In this document: positions 56,936-64,000 of the stretch, one piece after another
Layout of the letters: every line of letters starts with the position of its first letter
How positions within the stretch are numbered: position 1 is the stretch's first letter
Assembly (NCBI RefSeq): GCF_002811875.1
Contig: NZ_NPDZ01000014.1
Location: 3,302 to 67,301, forward strand
From: Leptospira perolatii
Lineage (GTDB): Bacteria; Spirochaetota; Leptospiria; Leptospirales; Leptospiraceae
Length of the DNA stretch: 64,000 nucleotides
Direction: 5' to 3'
Notes under the pieces: generated by a model
Databases searched by the model: none
The model's input: only the letters and a program-made list of their open reading frames with translations
Told to the model about the DNA's origin: nothing
Position numbers and translations under genes: made by a program

Positions 56936-57927
56936 CTCAAGAAGAATTCCGTTCTAAGTATCTACCAGTTGGCAGTTACATCTTATTCTTAGCTATAGGC
57001 TTAGTCGTATTTTTTATCGCAGCTTTTTTGGTCGTATTTGTAAGAACCAAAAGCGCCATTCTAGTGGTTATGCCAGATGTAGTCGGCAAACCTTACAACG
57101 AAGTACATAACGAATTAGTAAGGTTACAGCTCAAAGTAAAATTGGACTCCAAGAGATATCCGGACAAGACAGATGGAATTATTCTGTACCAATCCATTAG
57201 CTCCGGCAGAGAAATAGAAGCTGGTTCCAAGATTTCGTTAACCGTAAATATCGGCTTGGACAGACTGATCATGCCGGATGTAAAGGGACAAACTCTCGCA
57301 GCAGCAAAGAGCTCTTTGGATAAAGTACTCTCCGGAGAAACCTACGTCTCTATGGAAATCGGCGGAATTACTTACGTAGATTCTACCGAAGGACAACTTC
57401 CTGACACTGTCATCGATCAAATTCCTGAAGCCGGAAAGAATACCACCGGAAGAGAAAAAGTATATCTTCTCGTCACCAAACCCGCGGCAAAAGCCGGAAA
57501 CGCGGGAGGTTTCGAATTTCAAAAAGGAGATTCTTTCGTCTTTGCGCAAAGAACCTTGGCTCGGGCAGGAATTCCGAGTAAGGCAGAATTGGTCGAAACC
57601 AGATTTCCGAGAGAAAACGGAAAGATCGAGTCGGTATCAAAAACAAATTCAGGGTACAATTTCAAAGTCTACTATTTCGAACCGGAAGATCATGTAGAAA
57701 GCGGCTACGAATCCTTTGAATACAAAATTAAAGAGAACGGAAATTATCAATTGGTGTTAAAAGACCAGGAAGATGAATCGAAAAAAATTCAGTTATCCGC
57801 GCTAACACCATTCCAAGAAGGCGAAAAAATCCAAACCGTATTTTACAGGGTTGGAGACGTGACCTTGGTACTTCTAGACCAAAATGGATCCGAGGTCAAA
57901 TCCAAAGATTACGAGAACGAATTTTGA
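56932..57927 (+). CDS. Membrane-anchored PASTA-domain protein without kinase
   Basis: A 331-residue protein from GTG 56932 (overlapping the fmt stop, GTGA). A short cytoplasmic tail, one membrane helix (about 15-40) and two PASTA domains: residues about 43-110 ([20 protein letters not shown]) and 112-186 ([20 protein letters not shown]). The remaining C-terminal 140 residues are beta-rich and unassigned. PASTA domains bind peptidoglycan or muropeptides. In Bacillus the gene between fmt and rpe on this transcript is prkC, a PASTA Ser/Thr kinase; here the extracellular half alone is in that position. Confidence 0.88.
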   Translation: MTQEEFRSKYLPVGSYILFLAIGLVVFFIAAFLVVFVRTKSAILVVMPDVVGKPYNEVHNELVRLQLKVKLDSKRYPDKTDGIILYQSISSGREIEAGSKISLTVNIGLDRLIMPDVKGQTLAAAKSSLDKVLSGETYVSMEIGGITYVDSTEGQLPDTVIDQIPEAGKNTTGREKVYLLVTKPAAKAGNAGGFEFQKGDSFVFAQRTLARAGIPSKAELVETRFPRENGKIESVSKTNSGYNFKVYYFEPEDHVESGYESFEYKIKENGNYQLVLKDQEDESKKIQLSALTPFQEGEKIQTVFYRVGDVTLVLLDQNGSEVKSKDYENEF

Positions 57928-58577
57928 AAATATCAGCTTCTATTCTAGCAACTCAGCTTACTTCCTTATCCTCTCACGTACCTAACTTTAAACAAGACAG
58001 CATAGACTTGATCCATTTGGACGTAATGGACGGAAACTTCGTGCCTCAGATCAGCTTCGGAGAAGCACTCTGCAAAGAAGTAAAAGCTATGACTAAGATT
58101 CCGATGGATGTGCATTTGATGGTAGAAAAACCGGAAAATCACGTGGCCAAATACTATGAGCTGGATCCTTACTGCATTACTTTTCATTTGGAAAAGACCG
58201 ATTTTCCGATCCGTCTTGCCCAAGAGATCAAAAAGAGTGGAACCAAAGTCGGCGTGTCCATTAACCCTGGAACTACAGCCCAATCTCTGGAACCTCTTTT
58301 GCCTTATATAGATCTTGCATTGATCATGACCGTAGAACCTGGATTTTATGGCCAAAAATTCGTGCAGAATGGCCTGGAGAAAATTAGAAAGGTAAAAGAG
58401 CTCATAGGTAGTTACCCGATCGAGATACAGGTAGACGGCGGAGTGAACGAAACCAATATCGCCGAACTTGCAAAGGCAGGTGCGGATATTTGCGTAGTAG
58501 GGGCAGGGTTGTTTAAATCCGGAAATCCAAACGATAACGGCACTATGTTAAAAAGACTCGCGAATTCTAAGCACTAG
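57924..58577 (+). CDS. rpe: Ribulose-phosphate 3-epimerase
   Basis: Interconverts ribulose-5-phosphate and xylulose-5-phosphate. 217 residues, TIM barrel with [28 protein letters not shown] (metal His/Asp), [23 protein letters not shown] (catalytic Asp is replaced by Glu-Pro-Gly as usual for the family) and [26 protein letters not shown] 57924 overlaps the PASTA gene stop (TTGA). Confidence 0.95.
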   Translation: MKISASILATQLTSLSSHVPNFKQDSIDLIHLDVMDGNFVPQISFGEALCKEVKAMTKIPMDVHLMVEKPENHVAKYYELDPYCITFHLEKTDFPIRLAQEIKKSGTKVGVSINPGTTAQSLEPLLPYIDLALIMTVEPGFYGQKFVQNGLEKIRKVKELIGSYPIEIQVDGGVNETNIAELAKAGADICVVGAGLFKSGNPNDNGTMLKRLANSKH

Positions 58578-58755
58578 GACACGTTTTCCTGAGCGAGAAA
58601 GATTGGCTTTCGAATTCATCGGACCTGAGCCTCTAAGATTCCTATCTGCAGAAAGACACCTTAAGATTACGAACCACTTGACATAACAATTTAGCGCGAA
58701 AAAGTGGCCTTTCAGGGGTCATTTCTCAACCAAATTCCCCGAAAGGATTTTTACT

Positions 58756-59022
58756 TTGGTCAAGATCAGATTACAAAGAACCGGAGCCAAAAATAACCCG
58801 CACTACAGAATCGTGGCTGCGGATAGCCGTTCTCCAAGAGATGGAAAATTTATCGATATTTTAGGCCATTATCACCCTGCTGAGATAAAGGACCAAACCA
58901 CCATGAACAAAGAAAAAGTTCTAGGCTGGTTACGTAAGGGCGCGCAGCCTACCGGTACAGTGCTCAACCTTATGAAAGGAGAAGGCATCTGGGCGGAGTA
59001 CAAACAATCTCTGAAGAAATAA
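58756..59022 (+). CDS. rpsP: 30S ribosomal protein bS16
   Basis: An 88-residue small-subunit protein; [20 protein letters not shown] and [19 protein letters not shown] are diagnostic. TTG 58756 with AAAGGA in front. In the 178-base gap after rpe a TTGACA (58678-58683) might belong to the promoter, but no good -10 follows. First gene of the ribosome-maturation cluster rpsP-khpA-rimM-trmD-rplS-rnhB. Confidence 0.96.
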   Translation: MVKIRLQRTGAKNNPHYRIVAADSRSPRDGKFIDILGHYHPAEIKDQTTMNKEKVLGWLRKGAQPTGTVLNLMKGEGIWAEYKQSLKK

Positions 59023-59252
59023 TGGAAGAACTGATTCGATATATCGTAACTTCTCTAGTAGATCATCCTGAGGAAATTTCCGTAACGGAAATCGAAGGAG
59101 AGGAGCAAACTGTTTTAGAGCTAAGAGTTTCTCCAAAGGACGTAGGAAAAGTTATCGGAAAGAATGGAAGAATCGCAAAATCACTTCGTGCGATTTTGAC
59201 CGCTGCTTCCGTGAAAGCAGGCAAGAATTTCTCCTTGGAAATTATTGACTAA
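59022..59252 (+). CDS. khpA: KH-domain RNA-binding protein (KhpA/YlqC)
   Basis: A 76-residue single KH domain with the GxxG loop in [13 protein letters not shown]. Members of this family bind RNA and act with KhpB in cell-envelope control in Gram-positive bacteria. ATG 59022 overlaps the rpsP stop (TAATG). The same rpsP-ylqC order occurs in Bacillus. Confidence 0.93.
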   Translation: MEELIRYIVTSLVDHPEEISVTEIEGEEQTVLELRVSPKDVGKVIGKNGRIAKSLRAILTAASVKAGKNFSLEIID

Positions 59253-59766
59253 AGACTTCGTACTCGCCGGAAAATTGGGAAAGCCCTTCGGCCTGAAGGG
59301 TTTTCTAAAATTAATCGCCCAAGAAAGTTCCCTAACAAGCTTAAAGCTTCCGATCGCAGTTCGATTGGTATTTCCAGGAAGCCGCCCCAGCATAGATACA
59401 AATCTGGTGGAATTAAAGGGACATTCTAGTCGTTTGGCTTTACGTTTCGAAGGCATTGACACGCCAGAAAAGGCCTCCAAACTGATTGGCGCAGACCTAA
59501 TGCTATCCCACTCGCTTTTACCCGCTTTGAAACAGCAGGAATACTATCTATTCGAATTGATTGGATTGAAAGCGTATTCTGAAGAAGGAAAGGACCTGGG
59601 TTGGACATTAACTGATCTGATAGAAAATCCAGCGCACCCAATCTTAGAATTTCATGATACGGAAAGGGAGATTTTGATTCCGTTCATCGAAAATTTTGTT
59701 GGAAAAGTTCAAATAGAAGAGGGCAAAATCTATTTGAAGCAACCGGAGCAATGGGATGAAGTTTAA
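59245..59766 (+). CDS. rimM: Ribosome maturation factor RimM
   Basis: A 16S rRNA processing factor acting on the 30S head. 173 residues: N-terminal RimM beta-barrel ([18 protein letters not shown]) and C-terminal PRC-barrel ([30 protein letters not shown]). TTG 59245 overlaps khpA by 8 bases, and the stop overlaps trmD by 11 bases. Confidence 0.93.
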   Translation: MTKDFVLAGKLGKPFGLKGFLKLIAQESSLTSLKLPIAVRLVFPGSRPSIDTNLVELKGHSSRLALRFEGIDTPEKASKLIGADLMLSHSLLPALKQQEYYLFELIGLKAYSEEGKDLGWTLTDLIENPAHPILEFHDTEREILIPFIENFVGKVQIEEGKIYLKQPEQWDEV

Positions 59767-60424
59767 CTTTATCAGTCTGTTTCCTTCTAAGATAGAAGCC
59801 TACTTTCGAGAAGGTTTACAAGAAAAGGCCATCCGCAGAAACATTTTCTCTATCCAGGTAGTACAACTTAGGGACTTCGCAAATAATAAGCACCAGAAAG
59901 TAGACGATACTCCTTATGGTGGTGGCCCTGGTATGCTGCTCAAAGTGGAGCCGATTCATTTGGCCCTGCAGTCTCTAGGAGAAGAAAAAGGTAAGGTAAT
60001 ACTCACAACGCCTTCCGGGATCCCATTCACTCAAGAAATTGCGATGAAACTCGCAAGCGCTCAAAGCAATCTAACATTCATATCAGGTTATTATGAAGGA
60101 GTGGATCACAGGGTTTCGGAACATCTTGTTGACATAGAACTGTCCCTTGGAAATTATGTACTCTCAGCCGGAGATTTGGCAAGCGTCTGTATAGTGGATG
60201 CTGTGTCCAGGCTTTTGCCCGGGTTTATGGGCGATGAGGGTAGCTTGAGCGACGAGTCACACAATGTGGTGGACGTACTGGAATATCCTCAATACACGAA
60301 GCCTTCCGAATATAATGGATGGAAAGTTCCCGAAGTTCTCCTGAGCGGTCATCATGCCGCAATTGAATCCTGGCGGGAAACGAACAGAAAGAGAATCGAC
60401 TCCGATAAAATGAGGAATCTATGA
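59756..60424 (+). CDS. trmD: tRNA (guanine-37-N1)-methyltransferase
   Basis: Methylates G37 of tRNA to prevent frameshifting. A 222-residue SPOUT enzyme: [46 protein letters not shown] and the knot region [20 protein letters not shown], where most family members have L-T-G-G-E-L-P; then [16 protein letters not shown]. The two changes in the knot loop (Ala and Ala-Ser) are conservative. Overlaps rplS by 4 bases. Confidence 0.95.
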   Translation: MKFNFISLFPSKIEAYFREGLQEKAIRRNIFSIQVVQLRDFANNKHQKVDDTPYGGGPGMLLKVEPIHLALQSLGEEKGKVILTTPSGIPFTQEIAMKLASAQSNLTFISGYYEGVDHRVSEHLVDIELSLGNYVLSAGDLASVCIVDAVSRLLPGFMGDEGSLSDESHNVVDVLEYPQYTKPSEYNGWKVPEVLLSGHHAAIESWRETNRKRIDSDKMRNL

Positions 60425-60843
60425 AAGAACTTCTGAAAGTAAAAGGCGGATTGCCAACCGATGCAAATCGTTCCCTGAATTTTAGCGTAGGGGACACTGT
60501 AAAAGTACATTATAAAATCCAGGAATCCGGTAAAGAGAGAGTGCAGGTTTACGAAGGAGTCGTAATTTCCATCTCTAACGGTGGCAACGGAAAGTCCTTC
60601 ACAGTACGTAGGGTTTCTTACGATGTAGGAGTGGAAAGAATTTTTCCGTTGTATTCTCCAAGGATTGCAAAAATCGAATTAGTCCGTAAAGGAAAAGTGC
60701 GCAGATCTAAACTATTCTTCCTCAGAGAACGTTCCGGAAAATCGGCTCGTATCCGTGAGTTGAAAGGTGGAAAGACTCTGGTTGCTGAAGACAAAAAACG
60801 TCAAGCAGCTGAAGTTGCGAGCGCAGGGGCAGAACAAGCCTAA
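60421..60843 (+). CDS. rplS: 50S ribosomal protein bL19
   Basis: A 140-residue large-subunit protein at the subunit interface: [53 protein letters not shown], and the [15 protein letters not shown] end. About 20 extra Ala-rich residues ([17 protein letters not shown]) extend the C-terminus beyond the usual 115-120. Confidence 0.96.
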   Translation: MKELLKVKGGLPTDANRSLNFSVGDTVKVHYKIQESGKERVQVYEGVVISISNGGNGKSFTVRRVSYDVGVERIFPLYSPRIAKIELVRKGKVRRSKLFFLRERSGKSARIRELKGGKTLVAEDKKRQAAEVASAGAEQA

Positions 60844-60849
60844 ACTCAA

Positions 60850-61521
60850 TTGAAAGCGGGGAACTTCGAACCGGAGGAATCCCGTTTTTACGAACTCGGA
60901 ATTCCATGTGGAATTGACGAAGCTGGGAGAGGACCTTATGCGGGTCCTCTTTCTGTTGCTATGGTTTCCTTTTCCCCATCCACGCTAGAATCTATTCTTT
61001 CCGGCCGACTACTACAAGGCCTAAACGATTCCAAAAAACTTTCAGAATCCAAAAGAGAGAGACTGTTTCTAGAAATACGAGAGAACGCATTCTTTCTACG
61101 TCAGACATTTATTTCCCACCATTACATCGATCAAAAAGGAATCAATCGAGCGGTGTTAGAAGGCATACTGAAATGTACTCGTTCGTTTCAGCGGAAACAA
61201 GAAGCACTCAATACGGCAAACAATCAGCCGATACTTTTAGTAGACGGTAACTATAAATTCTCAAAGTATCCAGAGTTCAGTTCGATCCAAAACAAGTCTC
61301 ATTATTATACCAAAGGAGACAGTAGAATCGCGAGCATTTCAGCAGCCTCGATTGTAGCCAAGGTACTAAGAGATCGATGGATGAAGGGAATCTCTCAGAA
61401 ATTTCCAGGGTATGGTTTCGATCTTCATAAGGGCTACGGCACAACAGCACACGAAGACGCGATTCGAAGTCAGGGACTTTGCAGAATTCACCGCCGTTCT
61501 TTTACTAAGAAATTTATATGA
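60850..61521 (+). CDS. rnhB: Ribonuclease HII
   Basis: Removes RNA from RNA-DNA hybrids and single ribonucleotides from DNA. 223 residues: [19 protein letters not shown] (first two catalytic acids), [23 protein letters not shown] and [23 protein letters not shown] 60850 has no clear ribosome-binding site but lies 6 bases after rplS, so coupling is likely. The stop overlaps the next gene (ATGA). Confidence 0.94.
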   Translation: MKAGNFEPEESRFYELGIPCGIDEAGRGPYAGPLSVAMVSFSPSTLESILSGRLLQGLNDSKKLSESKRERLFLEIRENAFFLRQTFISHHYIDQKGINRAVLEGILKCTRSFQRKQEALNTANNQPILLVDGNYKFSKYPEFSSIQNKSHYYTKGDSRIASISAASIVAKVLRDRWMKGISQKFPGYGFDLHKGYGTTAHEDAIRSQGLCRIHRRSFTKKFI

Positions 61522-62282
61522 ATCCGCTGACTCCAAGTGATCCCACTGGTCCGATCAAAGGACTCGAAGCTTTGGCACGAATCCGTTCTATTTCTCATCC
61601 AGAAGTATTCGACGGGGAATCAAAAGAAGCACCTTTTTTTAGAGTTTGGGTCCAAGAAGGAAGTAAGGACGGAAAGGCAAAGTTGTTTTGGCAAGGACAC
61701 TCGCTGGACATTCGAACCGAAACTACTTTATTAGCGGGAGAAGAGTTGGTTCTCGAAAAGGTAAATGTTTCCAAAACAATCGAATGGAGAATTTTGGAAA
61801 GAAAACTATCAGATACTACCGAATTTGGGGAAAGCATTTCTCCACCCGGAATGGCGTTAGGTGAACTTTTAGAAAAATTAGTCACTAGCAAAGAAGAAAA
61901 ACCTACTTCTATGGAATCCATGATTTCTTTTTTAAAAACGTATCTTCCGTTTCTAGATTGGAAAGCAGAGACGCCGATTTTTAATTGGGAACTACCTGAG
62001 GGTGAGGCAGAAGGATACTTAGGAAAGGACGAAGAAGAGAAGGTTTTTGTTCTGAGAGTTGCGACTAAGAATGGGGACCCAAGTCTGTACAGGTTTTCTT
62101 GGAAGAAACAAGATGCTTCTGACTTGGTCCTAACTGCTACATATTCCGGATTTAAAATGTACTTGCATATGGGTCAAAATAGGAAAAAATTTATGCAATT
62201 CCTTGAAGATTCTGGGGTGAGGTTCCGGGAAGTTAGGATCCTGTACAAACCCTCATTCCAAAGGAAGGAATGGACCGCATGA
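61518..62282 (+). CDS. YlqG-position protein, possibly FliK C-terminal-like
   Basis: A 254-residue soluble protein with no obvious catalytic motif. Its place (rnhB, this gene, then an FlhB C-domain homologue) equals that of Bacillus ylqG. The C-terminal third ([20 protein letters not shown], then [17 protein letters not shown]) resembles the beta-alpha-beta end of hook-length control proteins (FliK), which interact with the FlhB C-domain. The similarity is faint and largely supported by context. ATG overlaps rnhB, and the stop overlaps the next start. Confidence 0.55.
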   Translation: MNPLTPSDPTGPIKGLEALARIRSISHPEVFDGESKEAPFFRVWVQEGSKDGKAKLFWQGHSLDIRTETTLLAGEELVLEKVNVSKTIEWRILERKLSDTTEFGESISPPGMALGELLEKLVTSKEEKPTSMESMISFLKTYLPFLDWKAETPIFNWELPEGEAEGYLGKDEEEKVFVLRVATKNGDPSLYRFSWKKQDASDLVLTATYSGFKMYLHMGQNRKKFMQFLEDSGVRFREVRILYKPSFQRKEWTA

Positions 62283-62533
62283 AATTGGGGATTGCCCTCA
62301 GATTCGTTCCTGAAAAGGAAGAGGCACCAAGAGTGATTGCCACTGGAGAAGGAATCCTCGCCAATCGAATCCAACAATTGGCAGAAATACACGGGGTTCC
62401 AATTTTTGAAAATCCACCATTGGCAGAAGCTCTATCTCCACTCAAACCCGGGGAGGAAATTCCCGAAAATCTGTATAGAGCAGTCGCTGCGGTCTTTGCC
62501 TTTCTGATAGAGGAAGGCACAATGCGAAAATGA
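62279..62533 (+). CDS. FlhB C-terminal-domain homologue (FlhX/YlqH)
   Basis: An 84-residue protein equal to the cytoplasmic end of FlhB after its self-cleavage site: GIALRFVPEKEEAPRVIATG, ILANRIQQLAEIHGVPIFEN, PPLAEALS and GEEIPENLYRAVAAVFAFL. The membrane part and the N-P-T-H cleavage motif are absent. Such proteins can replace the FlhB C-domain in flagellar export in some bacteria. I choose ATG 62279 (ATGA overlap, AAGGAAGGAA in front) over ATG 62270. Confidence 0.88.
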   Translation: MKLGIALRFVPEKEEAPRVIATGEGILANRIQQLAEIHGVPIFENPPLAEALSPLKPGEEIPENLYRAVAAVFAFLIEEGTMRK

Positions 62534-62548
62534 TAAGGAATTTGATTC

Positions 62549-63751
62549 ATGAAAAAAATTAACGTGTCGGAGTTAAAGGCAGGGATGAGATTCACTAAGC
62601 CAGTGTATCTGGACAAGGAGAATCTATTCATTACTTCTAATACTCCGGTTACCGATTCCGATTTGGAAAGACTGAAAAGATTTGGAATCACGGAAGTATT
62701 GACTCATGGAGAACAGATGGTGATCGAAGAACCGCAGGAGGTTCATCACGAAGGACATCACCTAGAGGACTTTATCCTGAGCACTACAGTGGACGAGGAT
62801 CTGCTGCCGCTCAAAAATATCTTTGATAATCTAAATAGAATCCGACTCACTTTTTCGAGCCTTTACAAGGCTACCTTCCATTTGGTGCAGGACATTTATA
62901 GGAAGGTATCCGACGATAAGAGTTTCGATATCGCTACAGTTAGAGATATGGCGGAACAAATTACTGATTTTGTCCGCGCACATAGTAATCTTTCTTATTT
63001 AATACTAGCTACGAACAATCCAGGCTATTATTTGTACAACCAAATCACGAGTTCAACTTTCTATGCGCTGATTATAGGAAAGCTGCTGGATTACTCCCGA
63101 CCAAAGATGGTGGATCTTGCAATTTCCTGTCTTTCCGCAGATGTAGGAATGACCAAAGTCCCGCCGGCAATTTCGGAAAAGACAGAGCAGCTTACGGATG
63201 AAGAATATAAATCCATCTTAAAACATACGATTGTAGGGTATCAAATCTTGACTCAGAAGATTAAGATGAAGAATAGCTTGGCGATCGTGGCATTACAACA
63301 CCATGAGAGATATGATGGTAAAGGATATCCTCAGAAACTCGCGGGCACAGCGATTGAAGAGCAGGCAAGAATATACGCAATCGCGGATAATTTTTCGGCC
63401 CTGATTACCAATCGTCCGCATCGACATAGCATACTACCTCACGAAGCGATTAAGTCCATGATCAGTATGGATGTAGGAAAATTTGACCTAAAGATCGTTC
63501 GCACTTTTTTGAATCATATTTCACTGTATCCAGTAGGTTCTTGTGTGGAACTTTCTGACAAGAGAATCGGGATTGTATTGAGCTCAAATCCAGACAAGCC
63601 GTTGAGACCAAGCATACGAATTGTGAAAGACGAGTATGGAACTATGGTAAGACATCTAATCTTGGTCGACCTTGTGAAAGATAATCATTTGTTCATTGTC
63701 AAGGCTTTAGATCTAGCGACTACCTTGGCTGTAGAAGAAAATCCGATTTAA
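62549..63751 (+). CDS. HD-GYP-like protein with altered HD motif
   Basis: A 400-residue cytoplasmic protein: an N-terminal domain of the kind found before HD-GYP domains ([20 protein letters not shown]), a helical linker, the HD-GYP domain (about residues 150-330) and a C-terminal beta extension. [11 protein letters not shown] (His251, His252) and [17 protein letters not shown] are intact, but the HDxGK motif reads ADVGM (Ala197-Asp198), so a metal ligand is missing. c-di-GMP hydrolysis is therefore uncertain; it may bind without cutting. AAGGA precedes ATG 62549. Confidence 0.85.
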   Translation: MKKINVSELKAGMRFTKPVYLDKENLFITSNTPVTDSDLERLKRFGITEVLTHGEQMVIEEPQEVHHEGHHLEDFILSTTVDEDLLPLKNIFDNLNRIRLTFSSLYKATFHLVQDIYRKVSDDKSFDIATVRDMAEQITDFVRAHSNLSYLILATNNPGYYLYNQITSSTFYALIIGKLLDYSRPKMVDLAISCLSADVGMTKVPPAISEKTEQLTDEEYKSILKHTIVGYQILTQKIKMKNSLAIVALQHHERYDGKGYPQKLAGTAIEEQARIYAIADNFSALITNRPHRHSILPHEAIKSMISMDVGKFDLKIVRTFLNHISLYPVGSCVELSDKRIGIVLSSNPDKPLRPSIRIVKDEYGTMVRHLILVDLVKDNHLFIVKALDLATTLAVEENPI

Positions 63752-63809
63752 CAATTTCATCCAGAAATCGAATTTTTTCATTCCTGCAAGTAAGGATTTG
63801 ATTCGAAAG

Positions 63810-63825
63810 TGTAGGAGTTCCTACA
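63810..63825. repeat. Palindromic repeat, second copy
   Basis: TGTAGGAGTTCCTACA, 7-bp arms with a GT centre, identical to the core of the copy at 6406-6425. Again followed, after about 80 bases, by a C-rich CCCCCCACCCAAAG motif (63908-63921). The rest of the 63752-64000 gap has no gene. Confidence 0.75.
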
Positions 63826-63929
63826 AGCGTGGAATTGAAAAATCAGCTTGAACGAAGCTACTTTCTGTGATAAGTGGAAGGTGCTTCGGGGTTTTTCCCA
63901 CCACCATCCCCCCACCCAAAGAAGTGAAG

Positions 63930-63979
63930 AACCGGGAACATAGGTAACACTTTAAACCGGAGACATGGGTTACACTTTT
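63930..63979. repeat. Two 25-bp tandem direct repeats, possible insertion-sequence end
   Basis: 63930-63954 and 63955-63979 are two head-to-tail copies of AACCGG(G/A)(A/G)ACAT(A/G)GGT(A/T)ACACTTT, differing at only a few positions. Short arrays with the core ACATRGGTWACAC occur, as I recall, at the ends of some DDE-transposase elements, as transposase-binding repeats. The element body would lie to the right of the window, so this is a guess from the motif. Confidence 0.45.
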
Positions 63980-64000
63980 GGTTGTTGAATTAACCTTTTT

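Noticed and set aside
63930..63979. Start of a CRISPR array
   Set aside because: The two 25-bp units are directly adjacent without spacers, and no cas gene is present.

Overview
This window is a chromosomal segment of a Leptospira species (Spirochaetota). The evidence is the periplasmic-type flagellins, the Leptospira-type primary sigma factor, CTP synthase, peptide deformylase and LPS genes, frequent TTG and GTG starts, and short palindromic intergenic repeats. By eye the base composition is richer in G+C than L. interrogans, which would fit one of the higher-GC Leptospira lineages; species is not determined. Most of the window is ordinary, tightly packed core genome. There are no CRISPR arrays, prophages or complete insertion sequences.

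Layout. 0-3.2 kb: a chain of overlapping two-component genes, starting with the tail of a hybrid kinase. 3.3-6.4 kb: cupin, fructose-1,6-bisphosphatase and small conserved proteins. 6.4-11 kb: macromolecular-synthesis operon rpsU-yqeY-dnaG-rpoD, preceded by a palindromic repeat. 11-20 kb: glpD, tyrS, a polysaccharide deacetylase, an orphan RND pump, def and tRNA-Ala(GGC). 20-23.5 kb: a partner-switching module whose phosphatase and kinase are fused. 23.6-28 kb: a two-subunit acyl-CoA carboxylase. 28-36.5 kb: a STAS protein, ispH, and two flagellin genes flanking a glycosyltransferase segment. 36.8-40.6 kb: cobalamin adenosyltransferase, POT transporter, NlpC/P60 hydrolase and a LON-domain protein. 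40.6-53.2 kb: an envelope and regulation operon (heptose synthesis, pyrG, kdsA, lptC-lptA-lptB, rpoN, hprK, HPr, ntrY, ntrX). 53.2-62.5 kb: UDG-like, priA, fmt, PASTA protein, rpe, then rpsP-khpA-rimM-trmD-rplS-rnhB and two flagellar-export-like genes, an order strikingly like the Bacillus priA-fmt-prkC-rpe and rpsP-ylqC-rimM-trmD-rplS-rnhB-ylqG-ylqH clusters. 62.5-64 kb: a degenerate HD-GYP protein, a second copy of the palindrome and what may be the edge of an insertion sequence.

How the genes work together. The 40.6-50 kb operon supplies heptose and Kdo precursors, CTP for Kdo activation and three Lpt transport components, co-transcribed with sigma-54 and the HprK/HPr regulatory pair, followed by a sigma-54-type kinase/activator pair. 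The 53-62 kb block covers replication restart, initiator tRNA formylation and ribosome maturation.

The most interesting signals are: (1) both flagellin mRNAs can fold so that the Shine-Dalgarno GGA sits in a small hairpin loop, as expected of CsrA-controlled flagellin mRNAs; (2) a perfect TTGAT-N4-ATCAA (CRP/FNR-type) dyad next to a good -35/-10 promoter of a small exported protein; (3) two plus-strand terminator hairpins in the leader of the cobalamin adenosyltransferase gene; (4) proteins with lost key residues or domains (PriA without its outer zinc site, a kinase-less PASTA protein in the prkC position, a UDG-like protein lacking the usual active-site motifs, an HD-GYP with Ala-Asp, a GGDEF-like fold without GGDEF).
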